From NCBI RefSeq assembly GCF_019428685.1, contig NZ_CP080095.1, positions 372,001-436,000 on the forward strand: a DNA stretch of 64,000 bases. The letters are read 5' to 3'. The position numbers and the translations under genes were made by a program. Of the stretch, positions 13,231 through 22,224 are shown in pieces. How positions within the stretch are numbered: position 1 is the first letter of the stretch; every line of letters starts with the position of its first letter. This stretch comes from Paraburkholderia edwinii. Its GTDB lineage: Bacteria; Pseudomonadota; Gammaproteobacteria; Burkholderiales; Burkholderiaceae. The notes beneath the pieces were generated by a model. It was not told the DNA's origin, did no database searches, and worked only from the letters and a program-made list of their open reading frames with translations.

Positions 13231-15630
13231 GTGAGCCAGATGTTCGTCCGGGTCGCGCTCGACCACCCGCTGCCCACACTTTTCGACTACCGCTGCGAGA
13301 CCGAGGCTGTCCCGCAGCCCGGCATGCTTGTCAGCGTGCCGTTTGGCAAACGGATGGTGGTCGGGCTCGTCTGCGAAGTGGCCGCCCACAGCGAGGTGCC
13401 GGAGGATCGGCTGCGCTCGGTGGATAACTTATGCACCGCATGTCCGCCGCTGTCGGCGCAATGGCTCGAGCTCGCGGCGTTTGCCGCCGATTACTATCAG
13501 CGCGGCCTCGGCGAAGTCGCGTTGCCGGCACTGCCGCAGGCACTGCGCGATGCGTCGCGATGGACGCGATTGCTGGCGCCTGAAGAGCGTTATCGGCTGT
13601 TGCCCGCGGGGCGAGATGCGTTGCCCGATGCGTTGCCGGCGCGCGCAAGTGCGCTGCGGCGGCTGGCGGATGAACTTGTCAGCGCAGGATGCCTGTCGGC
13701 GGCCGATGCGCGGGCGCTGCATCCAAAGGCGGTGGCGACCCTCGACGCGTGGCGGGAGAAAGGCTGGGTTCAGCTCGAGGTGATCGAAGCGGCCGCGGTG
13801 AGTATTCCTGTGCCGACAACCGCGTCGACCGAGGAGACCGAGGCGACTGGCGCGACCCCGCCAGTCGGAACGCACGCAACAAAATCGGCGACTACAACAA
13901 TAGCGACCGAATCGCCCATGGCGGCGGCGCAATCGACGCTCGACACCCAGTCCCCCAACGCATCAATCGACGCGGTCCAGGCGTCCGGCGCACTCCCGGT
14001 CCTGACCGACGAACAATCCGCGGCCGTCTCCGCGATCCACGACGCCCACGGCTTCGCCGCATACCTGCTGCACGGCGTAACCGGCAGCGGCAAAACCGAG
14101 GTCTATCTGCGCGCGTTGGCCGCGTTGCTCGCTGTGGACCCCACCGCACAAGCACTGGTGCTGGTGCCCGAAATCAACCTCACGCCGCAATTCGAGGCCG
14201 CCTTCCGCGCCCGCTTCGCCGCGCTCGACGAGGGCGCGATCGTCACGCTGCACAGCGGCCTTGCCGAAGGCGAACGCGCGCGCAACTGGTTTGCCGCGCA
14301 TACCGGACGCGCGCGCATCGTGCTCGGCACGCGTCTCGCGGTGCTCGCGTCGTTGCCGCGCCTCGCGATCATCTGCGTCGACGAGGAGCACGACCCCGCG
14401 TACAAGCAGCAGGAAGGTCTGCGCTATTCGGCGCGCGACCTCGCGATCTGGCGTGCGAAGCAACTGGGCATTCCGGTCGTGCTCGGTTCCGCGACACCAT
14501 CGCTCGAAAGCTGGTGGCAAGCCGACCAGGGCCGCTACAAACGGTTGACGCTTGCGCGTCGCGCAGTCGCCGATGCCACGCTACCGGCCGTCAAACTGAT
14601 CGATCTCGAAGACGAACGGCGCCGCGGCCGCGCATCGACCGAAGGCCTGTCGGGTCCGCTGATCGCCGCGCTGAAAGCGCGTCTGGAGCGCGGCGAACAA
14701 AGCCTCGTGTTCCTGAACCGGCGCGGCTACGCACCGCAACTCGCCTGCGATGCATGCGGCTGGGTCGCAGGCTGTCCGCGCTGCAGCGCGTACGTCGTGC
14801 TGCACAAGCCCGAACGCGCGCTGCGCTGTCATCACTGCGGCTGGGAGTCGCGGATCCCACGCGCGTGCCCCGAGTGCGGCAACGTCGATATCGCACCGCT
14901 TGGACGCGGCACGCAACGCGTCGAAGAAACGCTTGCGACGGTGGTGCCCGGCGCGCGCGTGCTGCGCATCGACGCCGACAGCACGCGTCGCAAAGGCAGT
15001 GCTCAGGCGCTGTTTTCGGATGTACACGCGGGCGAAGTCGATATCCTCGTCGGCACGCAGATGGTCGCGAAGGGTCATGATTTCCGCCGCGTGTCGCTGG
15101 TCGGCGTGCTGAACGCGGACATGGCGCTGTTCTCACACGACTTTCGGGCGGGCGAGCGCCTCTTCGCACAACTGATGCAGGTCAGCGGCCGCGCGGGCCG
15201 CGCCGGTCTGCCCGGTGAAGTGCTCGTGCAGACGCGCTATCCGCGGCACGCGCTTTATCACGCGCTCGCGCGACACGACTACATCGGCTTTGCGAACGCC
15301 ACGCTTGCCGAGCGACGCGATGCGCATCTGCCGCCGTTCGTCTACCAGGCGATGCTGCGTGCCGAAGGCCGCACGCTTGAAGCCGCGTTGGCGTTCCTGC
15401 AGCAGGCCGCCGAGGCGCTGCATGAGATTCCCGCCGCCGAACGCGTGACGGTGTACGACGCCGTGCCGCTAACAATCGTCAAGGTGATGCATGTGCATCG
15501 CGCGCAGCTGCTGATCGAAAGTGCGTCGCGAGCCGCGCTGCAAGCGACGCTCCGTGCGTGGCAGTCGATGCTGCGCACGCTCAAAGGCGTGCTGCGCTGG
15601 AGCATCGAGGTCGATCCGCTCGATATTTAG
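13231..15630 (+). CDS. priA: Primosomal protein N' (replication restart helicase)
   Basis: PriA is the 3'-5' DNA helicase that reloads the replisome at stalled forks. I chose GTG 13231 (MSQMFVRVALDHPLPTLFDY) because family homology begins here; the frame is open to 13177. The Walker A GVTGSGKT is at residues 282-289, followed by the DEEH box in VDEEHDPAYKQQEG. Two zinc-binding pairs (CDACGW, CPRC, CHHCGW, CPEC) lie inside the helicase core, and motifs V-VI read GTQMVAKGHDF and QVSGRAGRAG. An unusual Thr/Ala-rich linker of about 65 residues (about 190-255) separates the DNA-binding domain from the helicase. Confidence 0.93.
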   Translation: MSQMFVRVALDHPLPTLFDYRCETEAVPQPGMLVSVPFGKRMVVGLVCEVAAHSEVPEDRLRSVDNLCTACPPLSAQWLELAAFAADYYQRGLGEVALPALPQALRDASRWTRLLAPEERYRLLPAGRDALPDALPARASALRRLADELVSAGCLSAADARALHPKAVATLDAWREKGWVQLEVIEAAAVSIPVPTTASTEETEATGATPPVGTHATKSATTTIATESPMAAAQSTLDTQSPNASIDAVQASGALPVLTDEQSAAVSAIHDAHGFAAYLLHGVTGSGKTEVYLRALAALLAVDPTAQALVLVPEINLTPQFEAAFRARFAALDEGAIVTLHSGLAEGERARNWFAAHTGRARIVLGTRLAVLASLPRLAIICVDEEHDPAYKQQEGLRYSARDLAIWRAKQLGIPVVLGSATPSLESWWQADQGRYKRLTLARRAVADATLPAVKLIDLEDERRRGRASTEGLSGPLIAALKARLERGEQSLVFLNRRGYAPQLACDACGWVAGCPRCSAYVVLHKPERALRCHHCGWESRIPRACPECGNVDIAPLGRGTQRVEETLATVVPGARVLRIDADSTRRKGSAQALFSDVHAGEVDILVGTQMVAKGHDFRRVSLVGVLNADMALFSHDFRAGERLFAQLMQVSGRAGRAGLPGEVLVQTRYPRHALYHALARHDYIGFANATLAERRDAHLPPFVYQAMLRAEGRTLEAALAFLQQAAEALHEIPAAERVTVYDAVPLTIVKVMHVHRAQLLIESASRAALQATLRAWQSMLRTLKGVLRWSIEVDPLDI

Positions 15631-15780
15631 GTGTCGAAAACGCGCGAAACGCAGCGCGAAACGCAGTGCGAAACGAATGCGCATAGGCGTGAGAAAAAGA
15701 CTGTGCTTAAGCGCGCGGACGATCAAGCGCACAATCGCATGCGCTCCGTCAATCCCTTCCGATGTCCGCGAAATCTGGGG

Positions 15781-15955
15781 CGCTTCCGCAAATTCGTGAT
15801 TGGTTTTCTGATCGCGTCTGCGCACACTGACGGCGACCGGCGTCAAACCGTTCATCGCCTTCACAGCGGGTGTCGCGGTCAATATCGCGATCGGTTACGC
15901 GCTGTCCGCGCACGTGTTCGCGCCGTACTGGAACAGCCCGGGGCAGGGTTCGTGA
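15781..15955 (+). pseudogene. Remnant of a YeiH-type (UPF0324) membrane transporter
   Basis: Two neighbouring frames together read like the C-terminus of a YeiH-family putative sulfate exporter. RKFVIGFLIASA is in the frame from 15781; after a shift near 15818 it continues LRTLTATGVKPFIAFTAGV, then a membrane helix and YALSAHVFAPYW before TGA at 15953. No start or upstream two thirds of the gene is present, and priA ends only 150 bases before. The family assignment is from memory of the C-terminal pattern. Confidence 0.45.
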
Positions 15956-16695
15956 GCGTCGTGGCGCCCGATCGATCCGAGCCGAGCGCACAACTGCCCG
16001 CGGAGGCTGCGAGCGCGCCTACAGACCTGACCACGCGCCGGCCGCGATGCGCCGGTTGCCGATACCGCGCCGACGATCGGCATTCCATCGAACAAAGCAT
16101 TCCCGGCCTCGCTGTCTTCAGTTCAGGCTCTGGCGCGAGCGTGGCCACGACGCGGCTGTGCACGCTGCACGACCGCTTCGTGTCGCCCGACGACGCCTGC
16201 AATCAGTTCGCGCAACGGCACACGCCTTCGCGCTGACACCCGGGCCGGCCGCCTGCGCAAGCGCGCATGGCGGACCGGCACGGCACGACAGACCCCCGCG
16301 CTACCCCCGCACTACAACCTCTAATTGCAGCGAACCTTACGCGTCGTTAGCCGCGAACCCGCGCCTGGCCGGAACGGATATTCCGGCTCGGCTTACGCTC
16401 GCCACGCGCCGCGCCGCCTGCTGCGCCGCGGATAAACAGCACCGCGCACATCGCGCACATCGTCCAGATTGCTGCCACTACCCACCACTTTTCCATTTCA
16501 CTTCTTCCCTGATTACCGGTCGTTTTTACTTGTCCGAAGCCACAACGTGTATTGCTTTCCTGTATAACGGCGCGCGGTGGAAATCACTTAGGGTGTCGCG
16601 CAAAGTTTCTCGCCAGGGAAAGTACCGAGCGTCGCCGGCGTGCAACCCGCACCCCGCGATTCCCGCAAACCCTTGCCTGGTAAGCGTTTGACGAA
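15956..16695. other. Non-coding stretch upstream of putA
   Basis: About 740 bases after the YeiH remnant carry no supported gene on either strand; the open frames here have no family features. It probably contains further decayed sequence. Confidence 0.5.
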
Positions 16696-16726
16696 GGTGC
16701 AACCAAGCTTGCAAATTGGTTGCACC
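16696..16726. promoter_or_regulatory. PutA-type operator (GTTGCA inverted repeat)
   Basis: A perfect 10-bp inverted repeat, GGTGCAACCA (16696-16705) and TGGTTGCACC (16717-16726), has an 11-base spacer. Each arm contains GTTGCA, the hexamer known as the core of E. coli PutA operators. A possible promoter (TTGACG 16688-16693, 17 bp, GCAAAT) would be covered by it. It lies 85 bases before the putA start, whose product has a ribbon-helix-helix domain, so autorepression without proline is likely. The T run after the right arm also makes it terminator-like. Confidence 0.65.
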
Positions 16727-16811
16727 TTTTTATTGGGAGAGGTACGATGCGCCAACTTTTCAGTCTCTGGCCGGTGCCCGCGCGCCGGCGCTTCAGCATC
16801 AAGAAGGAAAC

Positions 16812-19800
16812 ATGGCGAGCACTACCCTCGGTGTCAAAGTCGACGACCTCCTGCGTTCCCGGCTCAAAGACGCCGCCACGCGCCTCGAACGCACTCCGCA
16901 CTGGCTGATCAAGCAGGCGATCTTCGCGTACCTCGAAAAGATCGAGCACGGCCAGCTTCCCGCCGAACTGTCCGGCAGCCACGGCGCAGTCGACCTCGAC
17001 AGCGTCAACGGCGCCTCCGACGAAGACAGCGCATCGCATCCGTTCCTCGAATTCGCGCAAAGCGTGCAGCCGCAGTCGGTGTTGCGCGCGGCGATCACGG
17101 CCGCGTACCGCCGGCCCGAACCTGAATGCGTGCCGTTTTTGCTCGGCCAGGCGCGTCTGCCGGCGAACCTCGCCGACGACGTCCAGAAGATGGCCGCGAA
17201 GCTCGTCGAAACGCTGCGCTCGAAGAGCAAGGGCGGCGGCGTCGAAGGGCTGATCCACGAGTTTTCGCTGTCGAGCCAGGAAGGCGTCGCGCTGATGTGC
17301 CTCGCCGAAGCGCTGCTGCGCATTCCCGATCGCGCGACGCGCGATGCGCTGATTCGCGACAAGATCAGCAAGGGAGACTGGCGCTCGCATGTCGGCCACG
17401 CGCCGTCGCTATTCGTGAACGCGGCGACGTGGGGCCTGATGATCACGGGCAAGCTCGTCACGACCAATAGCGAAACGGGACTGTCGTCGGCGCTGACGCG
17501 CATGATCGGCAAGGGCGGCGAGCCGCTGATCCGCAAGGGCGTCGATATGGCGATGCGCCTGATGGGCGAGCAGTTCGTGACAGGCGAGAACATCTCGGAA
17601 GCGCTCGCGAACAGCCGCAAGTACGAAGCGCGCGGCTTCCGTTACTCGTACGACATGCTCGGCGAAGCGGCGACCACCGAAGCGGACGCGCAGCGCTACT
17701 ACGCGTCGTACGAGCAGGCCATCCATGCGATCGGCAAGGCCGCGGGCGGCCGCGGCATCTATGAAGGCCCGGGCATTTCGATCAAGCTGTCCGCGCTGCA
17801 CCCGCGCTATTCGCGCTCGCAGCAGGAGCGCACGATGAGCGAGCTGCTGCCGCGTGTGCGCGCGCTCGCGATTCTCGCGCGCCGCTACGACATCGGCCTC
17901 AATATCGACGCCGAAGAAGCGGACCGCCTCGAAATCTCGCTCGATCTGCTTGAAGCGCTGTGCTTCGATCCGGAGCTCGCGGGCTGGAACGGCATCGGTT
18001 TCGTGGTGCAGGCGTATCAGAAGCGCTGCCCGTTCGTGATCGATTACATCGTCGACCTCGCGCGCCGCAGCCGTCACCGCATCATGGTGCGGCTTGTGAA
18101 GGGCGCGTACTGGGACACCGAAATCAAGCGCGCGCAGGTGGACGGCCTCGAAGGCTATCCGGTGTACACGCGCAAGATCTACACGGATGTGTCGTATGTC
18201 GCGTGTGCGAAGAAGCTGCTCGGCGCGCCCGATGCGGTGTACCCGCAGTTTGCGACGCACAACGCGCACACGCTGTCGGCCATCTATCACCTCGCGGGCC
18301 AGAACTACTACCCGGGCCAGTACGAGTTCCAGTGTCTGCACGGCATGGGCGAGCCGCTGTACGAAGAAGTGACGGGCCGCGACAAGCTGAACCGTCCGTG
18401 CCGCGTCTACGCGCCGGTCGGCACGCATGAAACGCTGCTCGCGTACCTCGTGCGTCGTCTGCTCGAAAACGGCGCGAACACGTCGTTCGTCAACCGCATC
18501 GCGGACGAAACCGTGCCGGTGAAAGAGCTCGTCGCCGATCCGGTGGAGGAAGCATCGAAGATCGTGCCGCTCGGTGCGCCGCACGCGAAGATTCCGCTGC
18601 CGCGTCAGCTGTACGGCTCGGAGCGCGTCAATTCGATGGGCCTCGATCTGTCGAACGAGCACCGGTTGGCGTCGCTGTCGTCGGCGTTGCTGGCGAGCGC
18701 GCATCATCCGTGGCGCGCCGTGCCGATGCTGGCCGACGACGCCGTGAACGGCGGCGCCGCGCGCGATGTGCGCAACCCAGCCGATCACCGCGATCTGGTC
18801 GGCACGGTCGTCGATGCGACGCCGGAGCATGTGAGCGCGGCGCTCACGCACGCGCTGGCCGCCGCGCCAATCTGGCAGGCAACGCCTGTCGACGCGCGCG
18901 CCGATTGCCTCGCCCGCGCCGCCGATCTGCTCGAAGCGCAAATGCATACGCTGATGGGCCTTGTCGTGCGCGAGGCGGGCAAGTCGCTGCCGAACGCGGT
19001 ATCGGAGATCCGCGAAGCGATCGATTTCCTGCGCTACTACTCGACGCAAATCCGCGGCGAGTTCTCGAACGACACGCACCGGCCGCTGGGCCCGGTGGTC
19101 TGTATCAGCCCGTGGAACTTCCCGCTCGCGATCTTTATGGGCCAGGTGGCCGCGGCGCTGGCAGCCGGCAATACGGTGCTGGCGAAGCCGGCCGAGCAGA
19201 CCTCGCTGATCGCCGCGCAAGGCGTGCGCATTCTGCGCGAAGCGGGCGTGCCCGCTGGCGCGGTGCAACTGCTGCCCGGTGACGGCGAAACGGTCGGCGC
19301 GGCGCTCGTTGCCGATGCGCGCACGCGCGGCGTGATGTTCACGGGTTCGACCGAAGTCGCGCGGCACATCAATAAAACGTTGTCCGAACGGCTCGACGCG
19401 GACGGCAAGCCGATTCCGCTGATCGCCGAAACGGGCGGCCAGAACGCGATGATCGTCGACTCATCGGCGCTCGCGGAGCAGGTCGTCGCGGACGTGCTGC
19501 AGTCGGCATTCGACTCGGCCGGTCAACGGTGTTCGGCGCTGCGCGTTCTTTGTCTGCAGGACGATATTGCGGACCGCACGCTCGAGATGCTGACCGGTGC
19601 GATGAAGGAACTGGCCGTGGCGAACCCGGACCGTCTGTCGACCGACGTCGGTCCGGTGATCGACGCGGAGGCGAAGCGCGGCATCGACGCGCATATCGCG
19701 GCGATGCGCGAGAAGGGCCGCAACGTCGTGCAGCTGCCGACGCCGGACGGCTGCGCGGCCGGCACCTTCGTGCCGCCGACGCTGATCGAACTCGACAGCA

Positions 19801-20828
19801 TCGACGAATTGAAGCGCGAGGTGTTTGGGCCCGTGCTGCACGTGGTGCGGTATCGCCGCAGCGCGCTCGATAAGCTGCTTGAGCAGATTCGCGCGACCGG
19901 CTACGGGCTCACGCTCGGCATCCACACGCGCATCGACGAGACGATCGCGCATGTGATCGGCCGCGCGCACGTGGGGAACATCTACGTGAACCGCAACGTG
20001 ATCGGCGCGGTGGTCGGCGTGCAGCCGTTCGGCGGTGAAGGTCTGTCGGGCACGGGGCCGAAGGCAGGTGGCGCGTTGTATCTGCAGCGTCTGCTGGCGA
20101 AGCGTCCGGCGGGCTTGCCGAAGTCGCTCGCGCAAACGCTGATCGCAGATGCGCCGGTTCAGCAACCTGCGGCTGCGTCCACGTCCGCATCGGCACAAGG
20201 CGGTGGTGCAACCGCCGGCGCGATGGCTAACGGGGCGGGCGCGGGCAACGGCGCAGCAGCGCATGACAAGCCATCCGCCGCGCTCACCGCCCTGCGCGAC
20301 TGGCTCATCGCCGAACGCGAGCCCGCGCTCGCTGCACGCTGCGACGGCTACATCGCGAACGTGCCGGCCGGCGCGACGGCGGTGTTGCCGGGCCCGACCG
20401 GCGAGCGCAATACGTATTCGCTCGGCGCGCGCGGCACGGTGTTGTGTATCGCGTCGACGGCAAGCGGCGCGCGCGTGCAACTCGCCGCCGTTCTGGCGAC
20501 GGATAATCACGCGCTGTTCGAAGGCGCGGCGGGCGAAGCGCTCGTGGCGTCACTGCCCGCATCGCTGAAACGCTATGCGAGCGTGAAGAAGAGCGCCGAG
20601 GCCTCGTTCGACGCCGTGCTGTTCGAAGGCGACAGCGACGAACTGCTCGCGTTGACGAAGGAAATCGCGAAGCGCCCGGGCCCGATCGTCTCGGTGCAGG
20701 GCGTCGCGGCAAGAGCGCTGGAAAACGGCGACGAAGATTACGCGCTCGAGCGTCTGCTGACGGAACGCTCGGTCAGCGTGAACACGGCAGCGGCAGGCGG
20801 TAATGCAAATTTGATGACGATCGGCTGA
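16812..20828 (+). CDS. putA: Trifunctional proline utilization protein PutA (repressor / PRODH / P5C dehydrogenase)
   Basis: PutA oxidises proline to glutamate in two steps and represses its own gene. The ATG at 16812 (MASTTLGVKVDDLLRSRLKD) has AAGAAGGAAAC upstream and gives 1338 residues; the frame is open to 16716 but the ribbon-helix-helix domain starts here. The order is RHH (1-45), FAD proline dehydrogenase with RGFRYSYDMLGEA (about 190-510), NAD-dependent aldehyde dehydrogenase (about 600-1110) and the long-PutA C-terminal domain after an Ala/Gly/Ser linker. The catalytic Cys907 is in GQRCSALR. FAD makes it switch between DNA and membrane. Confidence 0.97.
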   Translation: MASTTLGVKVDDLLRSRLKDAATRLERTPHWLIKQAIFAYLEKIEHGQLPAELSGSHGAVDLDSVNGASDEDSASHPFLEFAQSVQPQSVLRAAITAAYRRPEPECVPFLLGQARLPANLADDVQKMAAKLVETLRSKSKGGGVEGLIHEFSLSSQEGVALMCLAEALLRIPDRATRDALIRDKISKGDWRSHVGHAPSLFVNAATWGLMITGKLVTTNSETGLSSALTRMIGKGGEPLIRKGVDMAMRLMGEQFVTGENISEALANSRKYEARGFRYSYDMLGEAATTEADAQRYYASYEQAIHAIGKAAGGRGIYEGPGISIKLSALHPRYSRSQQERTMSELLPRVRALAILARRYDIGLNIDAEEADRLEISLDLLEALCFDPELAGWNGIGFVVQAYQKRCPFVIDYIVDLARRSRHRIMVRLVKGAYWDTEIKRAQVDGLEGYPVYTRKIYTDVSYVACAKKLLGAPDAVYPQFATHNAHTLSAIYHLAGQNYYPGQYEFQCLHGMGEPLYEEVTGRDKLNRPCRVYAPVGTHETLLAYLVRRLLENGANTSFVNRIADETVPVKELVADPVEEASKIVPLGAPHAKIPLPRQLYGSERVNSMGLDLSNEHRLASLSSALLASAHHPWRAVPMLADDAVNGGAARDVRNPADHRDLVGTVVDATPEHVSAALTHALAAAPIWQATPVDARADCLARAADLLEAQMHTLMGLVVREAGKSLPNAVSEIREAIDFLRYYSTQIRGEFSNDTHRPLGPVVCISPWNFPLAIFMGQVAAALAAGNTVLAKPAEQTSLIAAQGVRILREAGVPAGAVQLLPGDGETVGAALVADARTRGVMFTGSTEVARHINKTLSERLDADGKPIPLIAETGGQNAMIVDSSALAEQVVADVLQSAFDSAGQRCSALRVLCLQDDIADRTLEMLTGAMKELAVANPDRLSTDVGPVIDAEAKRGIDAHIAAMREKGRNVVQLPTPDGCAAGTFVPPTLIELDSIDELKREVFGPVLHVVRYRRSALDKLLEQIRATGYGLTLGIHTRIDETIAHVIGRAHVGNIYVNRNVIGAVVGVQPFGGEGLSGTGPKAGGALYLQRLLAKRPAGLPKSLAQTLIADAPVQQPAAASTSASAQGGGATAGAMANGAGAGNGAAAHDKPSAALTALRDWLIAEREPALAARCDGYIANVPAGATAVLPGPTGERNTYSLGARGTVLCIASTASGARVQLAAVLATDNHALFEGAAGEALVASLPASLKRYASVKKSAEASFDAVLFEGDSDELLALTKEIAKRPGPIVSVQGVAARALENGDEDYALERLLTERSVSVNTAAAGGNANLMTIG

Positions 20829-20917
20829 GCGAACCTTCGCCAATCGATTCAAAAAAACGGAAGCGGCACGGCGACCCCGACATCCGCTCCATCCACACCT
20901 GGTACCAAGGAGATGAT

Positions 20918-22066
20918 ATGCAACACACGATGAAAAAGCTGGCAGGCGCAACGCTGGTTGCCGCTATGTCGCTTGCGGGGGCCGCGCACGCTCAGCAGGT
21001 TGAAGAAGTGAAGATCGGTTTCGCGGGCCCGATGACCGGTGCGCAGGCACACTACGGCAAGGATTTCCAGAACGGCATCACGCTCGCGGTCGAAGACTTC
21101 AACGCGACGAAGCCGACGATCGGCGGCAAGCCGGTTCGCTTCGTGCTCGACGTCGCCGACGACCAGGCCGACCCGCGCACGGGCACCACGGTCGCGCAGA
21201 AGCTCGTCGACGACGGCATCAAGGGCATGCTCGGTCACTTCAACTCGGGCACGACGATTCCGGCTTCGCGCATCTACGCGAACGCGGGCATTCCGCAGAT
21301 CGCGATGGCGACCGCGCCTGAATACACGCAGCAAGGCTTCAAGACCACGTTCCGGATGATGACGTCCGATACGCAACAAGGTTCGGTGGCCGGCACGTTC
21401 GCGGTGAAGAACCTCGGCATGAAGAAGATCGCGATTATCGACGACCGCACCGCATACGGCCAGGGTCTGGCCGATCAGTTCGAGAAGGCGGCGAAGGCGT
21501 CGGGCGGCAAGATTGTCGACCGTGAATTCACGAACGACAAGGCCGTCGACTTCAAGTCGATCCTGACCAAGCTGAAGGCGATGAACCCGGACCTGATCTA
21601 CTACGGCGGCGCCGATTCGCAGGCCGCGCCGATGGTCAAGCAGATGAAGTCGCTCGGCATCAAGGCGCCGCTGATGGGCGGCGAGATGGTGCGCACGCCG
21701 ACGTTCCTGAGCGTCGCCGGCGATGCGGCGAACGGCACGGTGGCGTCGCTCGCGGGCCTGCCGCTCGAAGAAATGCCGGGCGGCAAGGACTATGTCGAGA
21801 AGTACAAGAAGCGCTTCAACGAAGACGTGCAGACGTACTCGCCGTACGCGTACGACGGCGCGATGGCGATGTTCGACGCAATGAAGAAGGCGAACTCGAC
21901 CGATCCGGCGAAGTACCTGCCGGTGCTCGCGAAGACCAACATGCCGGCTGTGACGACGAAGGATCTGGCGTACGACAGCAAGGGCGACCTGAAGAACGGC
22001 GGCATCACGCTGTACAAGGTTGTCGATGGCAAGTGGACGACGCTGGAGAGCGTGGGCGGCAAGTAA
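20918..22066 (+). CDS. Branched-chain amino-acid ABC transporter, periplasmic binding protein
   Basis: This 382-residue LivJ/LivK-type binding protein (type 1 periplasmic fold) has a clear signal peptide, MKKLAGATLVAAMSLAGAAHAQ. Family motifs are KIGFAGPMTGAQAHYGKD, the HFNSGTTIPAS ligand loop, and DRTAYGQGLADQF. CAAGGAGATGAT precedes the ATG. No permease or ATPase genes adjoin it, so it is an orphan component or works with a distant LIV system. It may be co-transcribed with putA, 90 bases upstream, although both could be independent. Confidence 0.93.
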   Translation: MQHTMKKLAGATLVAAMSLAGAAHAQQVEEVKIGFAGPMTGAQAHYGKDFQNGITLAVEDFNATKPTIGGKPVRFVLDVADDQADPRTGTTVAQKLVDDGIKGMLGHFNSGTTIPASRIYANAGIPQIAMATAPEYTQQGFKTTFRMMTSDTQQGSVAGTFAVKNLGMKKIAIIDDRTAYGQGLADQFEKAAKASGGKIVDREFTNDKAVDFKSILTKLKAMNPDLIYYGGADSQAAPMVKQMKSLGIKAPLMGGEMVRTPTFLSVAGDAANGTVASLAGLPLEEMPGGKDYVEKYKKRFNEDVQTYSPYAYDGAMAMFDAMKKANSTDPAKYLPVLAKTNMPAVTTKDLAYDSKGDLKNGGITLYKVVDGKWTTLESVGGK

Positions 22067-22154
22067 GCCGCTCTCGCCAGAGCCGGTGCACGCTTCAGAG
22101 CCGGTGCACGCTTTGCACCGGCAACCGGCAACCGGTGACGTAGACGTAAGCGAA

Positions 22155-22193
22155 GGCCCCGCGAGCGGAAACGCGCTCGCGGGGCTTTTTTTT
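22155..22193 (+). terminator. Rho-independent terminator
   Basis: A 12-bp stem (GCCCCGCGAGCG at 22156-22167 with CGCTCGCGGGGC at 22174-22185) is followed by eight T. It lies about 90 bases after the binding-protein stop. Just before it, a CAGAGCCGGTGCACGCTT unit occurs twice. Confidence 0.93.
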
Positions 22194-22224
22194 GAACCGT
22201 TGCCGTGGGCGGGCCAACCGGCGG

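Noticed and set aside
15631..16236. 201-codon plus-strand frame after priA
   Set aside because: Repetitive RETQRETQCETNAH start and no family pattern; a neighbouring frame carries the YeiH remnant instead.
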